From the NCBI GenBank assembly GCA_963841855.1, contig CAWJEJ010000005.1:124001-188000 (forward strand): 64,000 nucleotides of DNA. The letters are read 5' to 3'. A program made the translations under genes and the position numbers. Each line of letters starts with the position of its first letter. Position 1 is the first letter of the stretch. This DNA is from CAXBBB01 sp963841855 (GTDB lineage Bacteria; Bacteroidota; Rhodothermia; Rhodothermales; BA12). The notes under the pieces were generated by a model, which saw only the letters and a list, made by a program, of their open reading frames with translations, was not told the origin of the DNA and searched no databases. This document shows positions 33,492 to 41,423 of the stretch, piece after piece.

Positions 33492-34670
33492 TCACCCGGC
33501 GATGAACCGCATCAGCGTGGCTGTCAGCCATCCGGCGTAAATGCCGACGGCGTAGCCCGCGACGGCCAGCAGCAGCCCAACTGGCGGCAGCGCGCGGTGG
33601 TAGACGCCTGCCACGACCGGAGCGCTGGCAGGCCCGCCGATGTTGGCCATGCTCGACACGGCGACCAGGGCGAGGGGGGCGCGCAGCAGCCGGGCCACGC
33701 CGAACAGGATTAGCACGTGAATCGCGATCCAGACCAGGCCTGCCCCAAAGTAAGCGGGTGCGTCGAGTACCGCGCGCAAGTTTGCCTGGGCGCCAATCGA
33801 CGCAAGCAAAACATACAGCGCGTACGATCCGACGATGCCGCCGCCGCCCTTCTCGATCTCGCGCATCCGGGTGAAGCTCAGCGCCAGCCCAACCGTGACG
33901 ACGAGCAGGATCGCCCACGTGCTCGACGTAATGATCGTGACGCCGCCTCGCTCGAACGGTGGGATCATCGGCCCGATCCAACTGCCGAGCGATGCGGCAG
34001 CGAAGCCCAGCGCGATGATCCAGGCCAGCGACTGCATCGTGACGACGGGAGGTCCGGTCGCGTCCTGAGCAGCCCGTGCGTACAGTCGTTCGAGCAGTTC
34101 GGTGTTCGCACCCGTATAGCGGTCGAACCGGTCCTGATATCCGCTGACGAACATCAGCACGCCTGCCCAGCCGTACCCGACGATTGTATCGACCACGATA
34201 GCGGGGCTCATCACGCTCGCAGGCGCGCCGATCATCTGCTGGATTGCGGCCATGTTTGCCGTCCCGCCGATCCACGAACCCGAAAGCGCCGCCAGCCCCA
34301 TCCACGCGTCGTCGGGTAGAAACGGGTTGAAGAGAAGGAGGGCGATCGGTCCGCCGATGACGATGCCCAGCGTTCCGGCGAGCATCGTCAGCAGCGCGAG
34401 CGGTCCCAGGCGCAGAATGGCGGGCACGTCTGCCGTCACCATGAGCAGGAAAAGGGCAACGAGCAGGCCGTACCGCGAGAACCACGTGTAGACGGGCGAG
34501 GTCTCGGGCAGTACTCCCGCCGTCGTGAGCAGCATCGGCGTGAAGTAGACAAACAGGACGGCGGGCAGCCTTTTGAAAAACCGCTCGAAGAGAGGTAACG
34601 TGCTGATCCACAACACCAACCCCGTCGACACAATCAGCATGGTGACTATAAACAACGGATCGTTCTTCAT
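33492..34670 (-). CDS. DUF819-family membrane protein
   Basis: 392 residues with roughly ten to twelve membrane segments, from MKNDPLFIVTMLIV (ATG at 34670; the frame back to 34736 adds polar residues) to the end GIYAGWLTATLMRFIAG. Family features: LSGSWIGGTANMAAI and VSSMANIGGPASAPVVAG, internally repeated Gly-rich half-helices like those of sodium-coupled transporters. The substrate is unknown for the family. Start lies 40 bases from the divergent lipoprotein gene. Confidence 0.85.
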   Translation of the reverse strand: MKNDPLFIVTMLIVSTGLVLWISTLPLFERFFKRLPAVLFVYFTPMLLTTAGVLPETSPVYTWFSRYGLLVALFLLMVTADVPAILRLGPLALLTMLAGTLGIVIGGPIALLLFNPFLPDDAWMGLAALSGSWIGGTANMAAIQQMIGAPASVMSPAIVVDTIVGYGWAGVLMFVSGYQDRFDRYTGANTELLERLYARAAQDATGPPVVTMQSLAWIIALGFAAASLGSWIGPMIPPFERGGVTIITSSTWAILLVVTVGLALSFTRMREIEKGGGGIVGSYALYVLLASIGAQANLRAVLDAPAYFGAGLVWIAIHVLILFGVARLLRAPLALVAVSSMANIGGPASAPVVAGVYHRALPPVGLLLAVAGYAVGIYAGWLTATLMRFIAG

Positions 34671-34710
34671 GCGCGGCAGCGTAGAGGGGAGAATCGCCCA
34701 TGATACGCGC

Positions 34711-35499
34711 GTGCTACTCGCCTGCGCGCTGCTCATTCTGACGACTTCGGCCTGCCGTCCAGCTAGCGATCCACTCGATCACTTGGAAATCGCGACGCTG
34801 TACGAGTCGGCGTCTGACGATGCGATCGTGCTGCTCAACCTGCACGAGAACGAGAGCACCTCGGTCGAGGCGACCCAGCGCTACCTGGAAACGTCGGATG
34901 GAAGCGACCGCCTGCGGTTCATCGTGCTGCGACACGGGGGCGAGCGCAATGTCACGTTCGTCGCCGATGGCGATACGTTCCGTTTCGATCCCAACCGCAT
35001 GTTTTCGGACGCAGGCGCGCGCGCCTCGGTCGCCGTACTGTCTGATACCTCCGACGCCGATCCAGCAGTCGGAACGCCGATCGCACGTGCACTGGCTCAG
35101 CGGGTGATAGAAGCCAGCCGCCTGGACCGGACACCCTACATCGTGGCGCTGCACAACAACACCGAGGCCAACTACCAATCGACGAGCTATCTGCCCGACA
35201 GCGTCTACGCCGCCGAAGCGTCCGCCGTAGCGATCAACCCCCAGCGCGATCCCGACGACTTCTATTTCGTCACCGAGCGCGACCTATTCGACCGGCTCGC
35301 CGCGCTGGGATACAACGTCATCCTCCAAGCACCTGTAGGGGAGGCCACCGACGACGGCTCGCTCTCGGTCTATGCCGGTGTCTATGGTGTCGGCTACGTC
35401 AACGTCGAAGCGCAGCACGGCCACCTGGACGAGCAGACCGACATGCTCAACGCGCTGATGCCGCTGCTCCTGAACGAAGCGGACTCAGCGCCATTATAA
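34711..35499 (+). CDS. Predicted secreted lipoprotein of unknown function
   Basis: 262 residues from GTG at 34711, which begins a textbook lipoprotein signal (LLACALLILTTSACRP). An alternative ATG at 34669 would overlap the divergent start by two bases and leave no promoter room. The body has no family I recognise; distinctive conserved-looking stretches are RFIVLRHGGERNVTF, IVALHNNTEANYQS, AINPQRDPDDFYFVTERDLF and YVNVEAQHGHLDEQ. The HNN, NPQRDPDD and EAQHGH segments are rich in potential metal ligands, so a hydrolase is possible (inference only). Confidence 0.7.
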   Translation: MLLACALLILTTSACRPASDPLDHLEIATLYESASDDAIVLLNLHENESTSVEATQRYLETSDGSDRLRFIVLRHGGERNVTFVADGDTFRFDPNRMFSDAGARASVAVLSDTSDADPAVGTPIARALAQRVIEASRLDRTPYIVALHNNTEANYQSTSYLPDSVYAAEASAVAINPQRDPDDFYFVTERDLFDRLAALGYNVILQAPVGEATDDGSLSVYAGVYGVGYVNVEAQHGHLDEQTDMLNALMPLLLNEADSAPL

Positions 35500-35500
35500 G

Positions 35501-35516
35501 CCGTTATTGCAATAAC
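35501..35516. repeat. Iterated motif, near-complete palindrome CCGTTATTGCAATAAC (site 3)
   Basis: Sixteen of the 18 bases of the full palindrome CCGTTATTGCAATAACGG. It spans the stop codon of the M24 gene and the gap to the convergent lipoprotein gene. Confidence 0.65.
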
Positions 35517-36625
35517 ACTCGTAGCCCTCTTTGTAGATTGGTAAGAGAACGGGCACCACCTGCCTCCATGATCATATCGTCCTCAATGCGGACGCCGCCC
35601 AGGCCCGGAACGTAGACGCCGGGTTCAACGGTGAAGCAGTGCCCGGGTAGCAGCGGCACTTCGTTTCCGGCGCGGATATAGGGTTCTTCGTGCGCTTCCA
35701 ACCCCATGCCGTGGCCTGTGCGATGGACGAACCGATCGCCATATCCCGCGCGTTCGATGACAGCGCGCGTAGCGCGGTCGACGTCGGCGGCAGTCGCTCC
35801 CGGTACGGCCGAGGCGCGTCCGGCGGCGTTGGCGTCGTCCACGATCTCGGCGATGCGCGCCAGCTCCTCGGGAACCTCTCCGGCAGCGTAGACGCGCGTC
35901 ATGTCCGAGACGTAACCCTCGACCCGGGCGCCCCAGTCGATCAGGATCAGGTCGCCTCTGCGCAGCGCACGCTGCGAGGGTGATGCGTGGGGGTTGGCGC
36001 TGTTTTCGCCGAACGAGACGATGGGAGGGAAGGGCAAATGCAAACTGCTTCCTCCTTCCAACAGGTTGATGATCAGGCGCTGCGCCAGCTGCTGTTCGGT
36101 ATGTCCGTATTCGAGCGTCGCCAGCGCGTCACTCGCCGCGCGTTCTGCGACGCGGACGGCTCTACCGATGGCAGCGACCTCGGCCTCGTCCTTGCGGCTC
36201 CGCACCTCGCCCACTACGTCGTCGGCTGGAAGTACCTGGGTCGTGACGCCTCTGCGTTCGCTCGCCTCGCGAATCATTTCGAGTTCGAGCAGGCGCAGGT
36301 TGCGCGCTTCGCCGCCCAGCTTACCGCCGAGCAGTCCGACCGACTCCATCGCCTTGCCGAATGCGTCAGGCCACGTTTCTGTCCGCTCGTCGTAGCCAAA
36401 CGCTTCCAAATCGATGGGCGCGTCGTCCAGCTTTTGCAACTCGAGATTGGGGACGACGATGGCTGCGTCGCCTTGCGCGTTGACGAACAGGACGACCGGC
36501 CGCTCCATCAGGTGGAAGTCGAGTCCGGTCAGGTACGCGAGGGTGGGACCGGGATTGACGAGCAGGCCGTCCAGGCCAGCAGAGGCGGCGGCAGTGGCGA
36601 GACGGGAGGTGCGCTGAGAATGCAA
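35504..36625 (-). CDS. M24-family Xaa-Pro peptidase (first of two)
   Basis: 373 residues, creatinase N-terminal domain then a pita-bread metallopeptidase domain. Metal ligands are visible in order: the two Asp in LILIDWGARVEGYVSDMTR, His in HRTGHGMGLEAHE, Glu in FTVEPGVYVPG and Glu in GGVRIEDDM. Start is TTG at 36625. The stop codon TAA is itself part of the palindrome GTTATTGCAATAAC (35503-35516), one of the five iterated-motif sites. Probably cleaves N-terminal residues before proline. Confidence 0.9.
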   Translation of the reverse strand: MHSQRTSRLATAAASAGLDGLLVNPGPTLAYLTGLDFHLMERPVVLFVNAQGDAAIVVPNLELQKLDDAPIDLEAFGYDERTETWPDAFGKAMESVGLLGGKLGGEARNLRLLELEMIREASERRGVTTQVLPADDVVGEVRSRKDEAEVAAIGRAVRVAERAASDALATLEYGHTEQQLAQRLIINLLEGGSSLHLPFPPIVSFGENSANPHASPSQRALRRGDLILIDWGARVEGYVSDMTRVYAAGEVPEELARIAEIVDDANAAGRASAVPGATAADVDRATRAVIERAGYGDRFVHRTGHGMGLEAHEEPYIRAGNEVPLLPGHCFTVEPGVYVPGLGGVRIEDDMIMEAGGARSLTNLQRGLRVLLQ

Positions 36626-36717
36626 AGGGGCGGGAGGGATGTGAGGAAATGCTGGGGAGAAGCTAGGGACGCGGCCCGCAGCCCGATCTTACCGGCGGAT
36701 CTCCGGTCTGTTTTCTC

Positions 36718-37956
36718 ATGCCTCGTTCGTCGTCCCACTTTGCCCGATTCATCGCGCTGCGCTACCTGCGTGGTGTCGAGGGTGCGCAGAGCGGTGGGCG
36801 GTTTCTGCGATTGGTGCTTTACGTGGCTGTCGGCGGAGTAGCGGTGGGCGTGGCGGCGCTGATGCTGGCGCTGGCCATCGTGCGCGGGTTCGCGGGCGAG
36901 GTCGAGCAAAAGATCGTCACGTTCGGGTCGCACGTCCAAGTGTCGAGCCTGCGCGACGCGCCGCTGGACACCACGGTCGTCGGAGAGGCCGATCTGCGCT
37001 CGCTCGCTGGTGTCGCGACAGTTTCGCCTGTCGTCAGCGGCTTCGTCCTGCTCCGCGGCTCGGACAAAGCCGACATCGACGGCGTCGTGCTATGGGGAAC
37101 CGACGTGCCTCCGAGTCTGCTACGCGATGCCACTCAAGGTGCGTTCGCCGCAGACGACGGGGCGCCGAGTATCGTCATCGGAAGCCGGCTGGCCCGCAAG
37201 ATGGACGTGTCGATCGGCGACCGGCTAACCGCGTTTTCGCCACCGGCTGCCGGCGGTGGCATGGGAGCCACGGCCAGAGCGCGCTCGTTCGTGGTGACCG
37301 GTCTCTACGAGACGTTTCTCTCCGACTTCGACGAGTTGTACGTCTTCGCTTCTGAGACCGACGCGCGCAGGCTGCTCGGCGTGCCGTCGGGCCAGGTCAC
37401 CCGCTTCGACTTGACGCTGACCGACGTGCAGCGTGCCTACGATCAATCACGCGCCATTGAGGCCGATTTCGGCTTTCCCGTTTTGGCTCAGACCGTGTTC
37501 GAGCTGTATGCCAATCTGTTCGCGTGGATCGACCTGCAGCAAAACATCGTGCCTCTGGTGATCGGAATTCTCGTCGTCGTGGCGGCATTCAACCTGATCG
37601 GCATCCTGTTCATGCTCGTCCTGGAGAAAACATCCGAAATCGCGGTCTTGACGAGTTTGGGCGCTACGCCTGCCCAGATGCGCCGCATCTTCCTGCTACT
37701 CGGCTTGCTCGTCGGCGTCGGCGGATCGCTGATCGGTGTCGGAATCGCGGTCGTGGTGGGCGTTTTGCAGCAACAGTTCGGATTCATCCCACTTCCGCCC
37801 GAAGCCTACTTTCTCGACCACGCGCCCGTCGACTTCGCGTGGCTCGACTTCGTGATCGTGCCGCTCATCGCTGTCGTTTTGAGTATGGCGTCGGCCTACC
37901 TGCCCGCTCGCTGGGCCGCGCAGGTCGATCCCGTGCGCGCGCTTCGGTTTGGCTGA
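36718..37956 (+). CDS. LolC/LolE-type ABC transporter permease (FtsX domain)
   Basis: 412 residues. First membrane helix VLYVAVGGVAVGVAALMLALAIVRGF, a periplasmic MacB-like domain of about 220 residues, then three C-terminal helices of the FtsX domain with EKTSEIAVLTSLGATPAQMRRIF, the coupling-helix signature that contacts the ATPase. The end YLPARWAAQVDPVRALRFG is typical of LolC/E. Role: extraction of lipoproteins from the inner membrane. Its ATPase (LolD) is not adjacent. Confidence 0.9.
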   Translation: MPRSSSHFARFIALRYLRGVEGAQSGGRFLRLVLYVAVGGVAVGVAALMLALAIVRGFAGEVEQKIVTFGSHVQVSSLRDAPLDTTVVGEADLRSLAGVATVSPVVSGFVLLRGSDKADIDGVVLWGTDVPPSLLRDATQGAFAADDGAPSIVIGSRLARKMDVSIGDRLTAFSPPAAGGGMGATARARSFVVTGLYETFLSDFDELYVFASETDARRLLGVPSGQVTRFDLTLTDVQRAYDQSRAIEADFGFPVLAQTVFELYANLFAWIDLQQNIVPLVIGILVVVAAFNLIGILFMLVLEKTSEIAVLTSLGATPAQMRRIFLLLGLLVGVGGSLIGVGIAVVVGVLQQQFGFIPLPPEAYFLDHAPVDFAWLDFVIVPLIAVVLSMASAYLPARWAAQVDPVRALRFG

Positions 37957-38025
37957 GGGTGAACCGTGAACCTGCGCTTGGGGGCGTGAGTTTGACCGGC
38001 TCACACCCACTTCACCCCTTCGACT

Positions 38026-38496
38026 ATGCCCATCCAGACCGGCCACCCCGCCCCTGACTTCACGCTCCACACCGACCAGATGGAGCCGTGGACGCTGAGC
38101 AAGCAGAGCGGTCATCCCGTCCTGCTGCTGTTCTTCCCCGGTGCGTTCACCAGCGTCTGCACGACCGAACTAAACACCGTCAACAACGATATGGATCGCT
38201 ACCAAGGCGCAGGCGTCCAGGTCGTCGGCATCTCGACCGATTCGCCGTTTACGCTAGCCGAGTTCAAGAAGGCTCAGGGGCTCACGTTTCCGCTGCTGAG
38301 CGACCACGATGCCGATGTATCGCAGGCCTACGGCGCCAAGTACGACGGTGACTTTACGCCGATGGAGCTGTCCCGCATTTCCAAGCGCTCTGCCTTCCTC
38401 GTTGGATCGGACGGCAAAGTGAAATACGCCGAGGTGCTCGAAAACGCGGGCGAGATGCCTAACTTCGACGCCGTTCACGCCGCAATGAGCAGCTGA
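38026..38496 (+). CDS. Peroxiredoxin (AhpC/TSA, BCP/AhpE-like)
   Basis: 156 residues. Peroxidatic site LFFPGAFTSVCTTEL, preceded by GHPAPDFTLHTD and followed by GISTDSPFTLAEFKKAQ and FPLLSDHDADVSQAYG. Only one cysteine is visible, so it is a 1-Cys type that needs an outside reductant, possibly the low-molecular-weight thiol system suggested by ytxJ (inference). Single gene, convergent with purC. Confidence 0.92.
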   Translation: MPIQTGHPAPDFTLHTDQMEPWTLSKQSGHPVLLLFFPGAFTSVCTTELNTVNNDMDRYQGAGVQVVGISTDSPFTLAEFKKAQGLTFPLLSDHDADVSQAYGAKYDGDFTPMELSRISKRSAFLVGSDGKVKYAEVLENAGEMPNFDAVHAAMSS

Positions 38497-38538
38497 CGCC
38501 CATCCACTGTAGCGTTTAAAACCGCCTCGCTTGCGCCC

Positions 38539-39492
38539 TTACCGGTCGCGGGCGAGGCGCTCTAGCGTTTGGGCGAGTGGGCGCGTGTCCGGCTCGAACG
38601 CTTGGCCTGTCAGCGTTTCATACAGCTCGACGTATCGTTTTCCGACTTGGATGCGGAAGTCGTCCGAGAGGTCGGGGAGCACGTCGCTGCCGCGGCCTTG
38701 AAAGCCATTCTCCATCAGCCACTCGCGCACGAACTCCTTGCTCAGCTGCCGCTGCGGCTCGCCTGACGAGAGCCGGTTTTCGTAGCCATCGGCGTAGTAA
38801 TAACGCGAACTGTCGGGCGTGTGGATCTCGTCGATCACGCGCAGGCGGGCGTCGTTGTCCAGGCCGAATTCGTACTTGGTGTCGACGAGAATCAGTCCTC
38901 GCTCAGCAGCCTGCTCGCTTCCCCGTGCGAAGAGGAGCAAGGAGGCGTTTTGGGCTTCGTCGAACCGCTCTTGCGTCAAGAGGTCACGCGAGACGATTTC
39001 TTGAGCAGAGATATCCTCGTCGTGTCCGTGCTCCGCTTTGGTTGCAGGCGTGAGCAGCGGACTGGGCAGCCGCTCACCTTCGCGCAGACCTTCGGGCAGC
39101 GTCATGCCGCAGAGTTCGCGCCCGCCATCGCGGTAGACGCGCCACGCATGTCCTGCCAAATAGCCTCTGACGACGAATTCGATGGGGTAGGGCGTGCACC
39201 GGTGTGCCACTGTCACGTTTCCATGCGGGATCTCGCGGACGTGATGGGGCACCGATCCTTCCAGTTGGGCAAACGCGAACTCTGCCACACGCGTCAGCAC
39301 CTGGCCTTTGTAGGGAATCGTCTGGCGCAGCACGTGATCGAACGCCGAAATCCGGTCCGAAGCCACGAGCACTACGCGGTCTACATCGGTGTACACGTCG
39401 CGCACCTTGCCGCCATAGCGGATGCCCAATCCGTCGGCCTGAGTTTCTCGCGTGGCGTTGGCCAGGCCCCAGTTCCACTGCTCGTCGGTCAC
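38539..39492 (-). CDS. purC: Phosphoribosylaminoimidazole-succinocarboxamide (SAICAR) synthase
   Basis: Purine synthesis step joining CAIR and aspartate. 317 residues. Motifs GIRYGGKVRDVY (ATP loop), LVASDRISAFDHVLRQTIPYKG, EFVVRGYLAGHAW, LILVDTKYEFGLD and VIDEIHTPDSSRYYYAD are canonical. GTG start at 39492 overlaps the lacI-type regulator stop (GTGA). Being in an operon with a LacI regulator and a ThiD-like kinase recalls purine control by PurR-type LacI proteins, but the effector here is unknown. Confidence 0.96.
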   Translation of the reverse strand: MTDEQWNWGLANATRETQADGLGIRYGGKVRDVYTDVDRVVLVASDRISAFDHVLRQTIPYKGQVLTRVAEFAFAQLEGSVPHHVREIPHGNVTVAHRCTPYPIEFVVRGYLAGHAWRVYRDGGRELCGMTLPEGLREGERLPSPLLTPATKAEHGHDEDISAQEIVSRDLLTQERFDEAQNASLLLFARGSEQAAERGLILVDTKYEFGLDNDARLRVIDEIHTPDSSRYYYADGYENRLSSGEPQRQLSKEFVREWLMENGFQGRGSDVLPDLSDDFRIQVGKRYVELYETLTGQAFEPDTRPLAQTLERLARDR

Positions 39493-40526
39493 GACTGATC
39501 CTCCCGCTGAGTCGAGCGCCGTACTTCGAGCGTCGGGGTGATGACGTGGTGGACAGCCGCATCGCTGCCGCCTGGCTCCATCAGTTCGAAGAGCCGCTTC
39601 ATCGCCTCACTTCCGGTCAAGCGCATATGCTGGTTGACACTCGTCAGGCCAACATAACGGCTCGACTTGATGTCGTCGTAGCCTGCCAGCGCGACATCTT
39701 CAGGCACGCGGAGTCCGGCTTCGCGCAGCGCGAGTAGGGCGCCGAGGGCGTGCACGTCGGCAGCGCAGAAGATGGCCGAGAAGGGCTGACCGCTGTCGAG
39801 CAGTTTTTTGGTTGCCTCGTAGCCTGCCTCTTCGCTGAATCCGGCATGCTTCGACGTGTCGCCAGTGAAGACGAGCGCTGGGTCGTAGGTCAGTCCGGCT
39901 TCGGCGATAGCTTCCTTGTATCCTTCGAGCCGACCGCTCTGCAGGTTACTGGGCGAAGACGAAGTGATCTTGGCGATCTGCCGGTGCCCCTGAGCCAGCA
40001 GGTGCTGAGCGGCCAACTTGCCGCCGGCATGGTCGTCCCAGGTATAACTGTCGAAGTCGGGACGGCTGTGACCGACCAGAATGACCGGCGCGTGCAGCGC
40101 TTTGAGTTCGGATGCCAAATCGGTGTTGACAGGCATTCCAGCCAGTATCAACCCGTCGACGGCGCCGCGCTTGAGAAACCGGATGAGCGTGCCGCGCGGC
40201 GCCGTAGATCCCAGATCGCACAAGAGCAGATCGTATTCGCGCGTCATCAACTCGGTGCGCACGCCTTTCAAAAACTCGTTGTGGAAGGGCGTAGTGAATG
40301 AGGGCAGCGCGACGCAGACCGACCGCAACTGCTTCTGCGCCAGCGACTTGGCCGTTCGGTCCGGGCGAAACTGGAGCGAGTCGATGGCGCCCAAAACGCG
40401 TTTGCGCGTCGGCTCGGACACGTCGGGCGACGAGTTGAGCACGCGGGAGACCGTCGAGATCGCGACTCCGGCCATTTCGGCGACGTCGTAGATGGTCGTC
40501 TTTCCAGACTTCTTGTTTCCCGGCAT
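39489..40526 (-). CDS. LacI-family transcriptional regulator
   Basis: 345 residues. N-terminal helix-turn-helix TTIYDVAEMAGVAISTVSRVLNSSPDVSEPTRKRVLGAI with hinge helix FRPDRTAKSLAQKQ, then a periplasmic-binding-protein-like effector domain (VCVALPSFTTPFHNEFLKGV, IFCAADVHALGALLAL, ALAGYDDIKSSRYVGLTSV). The effector may be a sugar or purine; the neighbours are purC, a ThiD-like kinase and a divergent sugar-type ABC ATPase, so it may control the divergent promoter region at 41372-41423. Confidence 0.93.
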   Translation of the reverse strand: MPGNKKSGKTTIYDVAEMAGVAISTVSRVLNSSPDVSEPTRKRVLGAIDSLQFRPDRTAKSLAQKQLRSVCVALPSFTTPFHNEFLKGVRTELMTREYDLLLCDLGSTAPRGTLIRFLKRGAVDGLILAGMPVNTDLASELKALHAPVILVGHSRPDFDSYTWDDHAGGKLAAQHLLAQGHRQIAKITSSSPSNLQSGRLEGYKEAIAEAGLTYDPALVFTGDTSKHAGFSEEAGYEATKKLLDSGQPFSAIFCAADVHALGALLALREAGLRVPEDVALAGYDDIKSSRYVGLTSVNQHMRLTGSEAMKRLFELMEPGGSDAAVHHVITPTLEVRRSTQREDQS

Positions 40527-40537
40527 CGGAATAGGGG

Positions 40538-41371
40538 TCAGCGCTCGCCGTCAGCGAACAGGTGAGAGGCGGCGGCAAAATACGCGGGCGCGCGCGCGGA
40601 CTCTTCACCCTGGGCTCTAAAGAGGCTCTGGCTAACGAAAGCTTTACCCGCCTGAATAGCGTCGGGCATCGCATTCCCATCGACGAGCGCCTTCAGAATC
40701 GCCATTGTGAGCGCGCTTGACGCCCCAGTCACGTGTGGACGGTCGAGCGGTGGTGCTTCGAAGAGTGCAAAGTCCTCGCCGTCGTAGTAGAGGTCATTAT
40801 GGAACGGGTCGCCATCTTCGGGACTGCTGAACTCTTGGCCGATGGCGCCGCATCGCAGCAAGATTCGACGAGCACCTCGTTTGTGCATTCGCTGGACCGC
40901 CACTTGAGCGTCGTCTAGCGTGCCGATCTCCATGCCGACGAGAAGTTGGGCGTCTTGCGCGCGGATGGTTACCAAGTCGGGTAGTGGCATCCGTTCGGTC
41001 AGCAACTCGCGCACGTTTCCGTCTGCCAGATCCTCGCCCGAGGGCCCGCTCAAGGTCAAGTCGAGGACGAGAGGTCCGCTCAGATGCTGCCCCAAGTGAC
41101 GAAAAACGATGTCGACCGTCGCGGGGCTACCCAGAATGCCGACACGCGCGGCGTTGGGCGTATTGACATTGAAGACGTGTTCGAGTTGGGCCGAGACCGT
41201 GTCGGACGGCACTTCGAGCAGATCAGTCACGACTCCGTCTCCGGCAACGATGAGCGACGTGCAGATCGGATAGGCTTCGCCACCTAGGGCGCGAGCGGCT
41301 AAAATGTCAGCCGACAGGCCGCGCTCGATTCCGGGATAAAGCGCGCCGAGCGCGATGGGGTGAAAGGGCAT
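40538..41371 (-). CDS. ThiD-like (ribokinase-fold) protein, key residues replaced
   Basis: 277 residues aligning by eye along the whole of hydroxymethylpyrimidine(-phosphate) kinase: N-terminal GIERGLSADILAARALGGEAYPICTSLI corresponds to the GGAGIQADLKT region, PDLVTIRAQDAQLLVGMEI to the PNxxEAxxL region, and VTGASSALTMAILKALVDG to the HGTGCTLSSAIAA end. The anion-hole GTGC with its catalytic Cys reads TGAS here and the N-terminal AGSD is missing, so ordinary ThiD activity is doubtful. First gene of the operon with lacI and purC. Confidence 0.65.
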   Translation of the reverse strand: MPFHPIALGALYPGIERGLSADILAARALGGEAYPICTSLIVAGDGVVTDLLEVPSDTVSAQLEHVFNVNTPNAARVGILGSPATVDIVFRHLGQHLSGPLVLDLTLSGPSGEDLADGNVRELLTERMPLPDLVTIRAQDAQLLVGMEIGTLDDAQVAVQRMHKRGARRILLRCGAIGQEFSSPEDGDPFHNDLYYDGEDFALFEAPPLDRPHVTGASSALTMAILKALVDGNAMPDAIQAGKAFVSQSLFRAQGEESARAPAYFAAASHLFADGER

Positions 41372-41381
41372 GGCTTCGTGT

Positions 41382-41389
41382 TATCTTTG
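41382..41389 (+). promoter_or_regulatory. Bacteroidota-like -7 element TATCTTTG upstream of the ABC ATPase
   Basis: TATCTTTG fits the published Bacteroidota promoter pattern TAnnTTTG exactly, 35 bases upstream of the ATPase ATG and in the 52-bp divergent gap. No matching upstream TTG box is evident. Confidence 0.4.
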
Positions 41390-41423
41390 CGTTTCTCTCT
41401 TGCCGCTCAACTCCCGATAGCCC

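Noticed and set aside
34669..34671. ATG at 34669 as start of the lipoprotein gene
   Set aside because: It would overlap the start of the divergent DUF819 gene by two bases; GTG at 34711 begins a cleaner lipoprotein signal.
32989..34701. Minus-strand frame of 570 codons over pepF end and DUF819
   Set aside because: Arginine-rich out-of-frame reading of the DUF819 gene and antisense of pepF; membrane protein frame is the real one.
38761..38800. TAATAACGCG in purC and ATAACGG in the lacI-type gene as more copies of the iterated motif
   Set aside because: They share only seven or eight bases with the 11-mer, within chance expectation.
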